In this document: one piece after another, positions 6,274 through 6,724 of the stretch
Position numbering within the stretch: position 1 is the stretch's first letter
Layout of the letters: the number at the start of each line of letters is the position of its first letter
Source: AEGEAN-183 sp964002385
GTDB taxonomy: Bacteria > Pseudomonadota > Gammaproteobacteria > Magnimaribacterales > Magnimaribacteraceae
Assembly (NCBI GenBank): GCA_964002385.1
Contig: CAXFFS010000072.1
Coordinates: forward strand, 1 to 6,724
Length of the DNA stretch: 6,724 nucleotides
Direction: 5' to 3'
Translations under genes and position numbers: made by a program
The notes under the pieces: model-generated
The model's database searches: none
The model's input: only the letters and a program-made list of their open reading frames with translations
What the model was told of the DNA's origin: nothing

Positions 6274-6724
6274 TTTCTGTCCAAATTCTTGTTTGAAGCA
6301 ATGGTAGAGCCTGATGAAGCATATTGAGCTTTTCTTTCTTCACTCCACTGATCTATTTCTTCCTTCGGCACTCCATAGGCCAATCCTCTTCCTACAGCCG
6401 GTCTTGATCTGACTCTTTCCACCCAATCAACAATTTGAGGATATTTTGTTATGTTGATTTTGCTCCATTTCCAACCCCTAACCCAAGGGTATATAGCAAT
6501 GTCCGCTATCGTAAAATTATTACTACATATGAATTTATGCTTAGACAATTGACCGTCCATAACTTTGAGTAAACGATTGGCTTCAGTTCCAAACCTTTCT
6601 AAAGGATGTGACTTTAAAGATTCATCAATATCATCCATGTACCGGGTATAACTTAATTTATTACCAAAGACGGGTCCCAAATTGGCAACCTGCCAATACA
6701 ACCAAGGTAAAACTTCCCATTTCA
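6270..6724 (-). CDS. Glutathione S-transferase, YfcG/YghU-like, C-terminal part (5' end beyond window)
   Basis: The reading frame is open to the right edge, giving 151 visible residues starting KWEVLPWLYWQVANLGPVFG. This matches the start of the helical C-terminal domain of YfcG/YghU-type glutathione transferases (typically WLFWQVGGLGP). FTIADIAIYPW holds the conserved N-capping box (Thr and Asp) of the GST core, and WVERVRSRPAVGRGL is a typical C-terminal helix. The thioredoxin-like N-terminal domain, with the glutathione-binding residues, lies outside the window. Enzymes of this group reduce disulfides or peroxides with glutathione rather than conjugating it. The TTG at 6701 is an internal leucine codon, not a start. 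The tail after SRPA is long and polar. The gene converges on the esterase gene, with stop codons overlapping by 3 bases within a 4-base gene overlap. Confidence 0.88.
   Translation of the reverse strand, partial: KWEVLPWLYWQVANLGPVFGNKLSYTRYMDDIDESLKSHPLERFGTEANRLLKVMDGQLSKHKFICSNNFTIADIAIYPWVRGWKWSKINITKYPQIVDWVERVRSRPAVGRGLAYGVPKEEIDQWSEERKAQYASSGSTIASNKNLDRN

Noticed and set aside
6321..6346. Small AAGC...GCTT hairpin followed by a T-rich run
   Set aside because: A 4-bp stem is too weak for a terminator and it lies inside the glutathione transferase coding sequence.
6270..6701. Glutathione transferase start at the TTG at 6701
   Set aside because: The frame stays open to the window edge and the upstream residues (KWEVLPWLYWQV) fit the family, so the TTG is an internal leucine codon and the gene is 5'-truncated.

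Overview
The window is AT-rich (roughly 40% GC by eye), densely packed bacterial DNA with almost no intergenic space. Short spacers, overlapping genes, the two secreted hydrolases and the protein families suggest a streamlined, probably marine gammaproteobacterium (SAR86/OM-type lineages come to mind). That taxonomic guess is inference only. I see no mobile element, CRISPR array, tRNA or rRNA.

Left block (minus strand, transcribed right to left, 4326 down to the left edge): five genes form one apparent operon. The order is a secreted SGNH-type hydrolase, a secreted endonuclease/exonuclease/phosphatase (EEP) protein, a class-III PLP enzyme of the AGXT2L phospho-lyase type, an APH/choline-kinase-fold small-molecule kinase, and the N-terminus of a copper amine oxidase that runs off the left edge. 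Junctions are an 11-nt overlap, a 20-nt gap, a 1-nt TAATG overlap and a 14-nt gap carrying an SD. The last three genes look like amine or amino-alcohol catabolism: kinase plus phospho-lyase turns an amino alcohol into an aldehyde, ammonia and phosphate, and the amine oxidase makes an aldehyde and ammonia from a primary amine. The two exported hydrolases ahead of them could release such substrates outside the cytoplasm, for example from phospholipid head groups. This link is a hypothesis.

Centre: a 67-nt divergent intergenic region (4327-4393) separates the two transcription units and must hold at least the start signals of both.

Right block (plus strand): a crotonase-family protein (4394-5215) is followed 11 nt later by an alpha/beta hydrolase of the hormone-sensitive-lipase type (5227-6273), a likely two-gene operon acting on CoA thioesters and esters. 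The crotonase appears to lack both classical hydratase glutamates.

Right edge: a YfcG/YghU-like glutathione transferase on the minus strand, truncated by the window end, converges on the hydrolase gene so closely that the two stop codons overlap (6270-6273).
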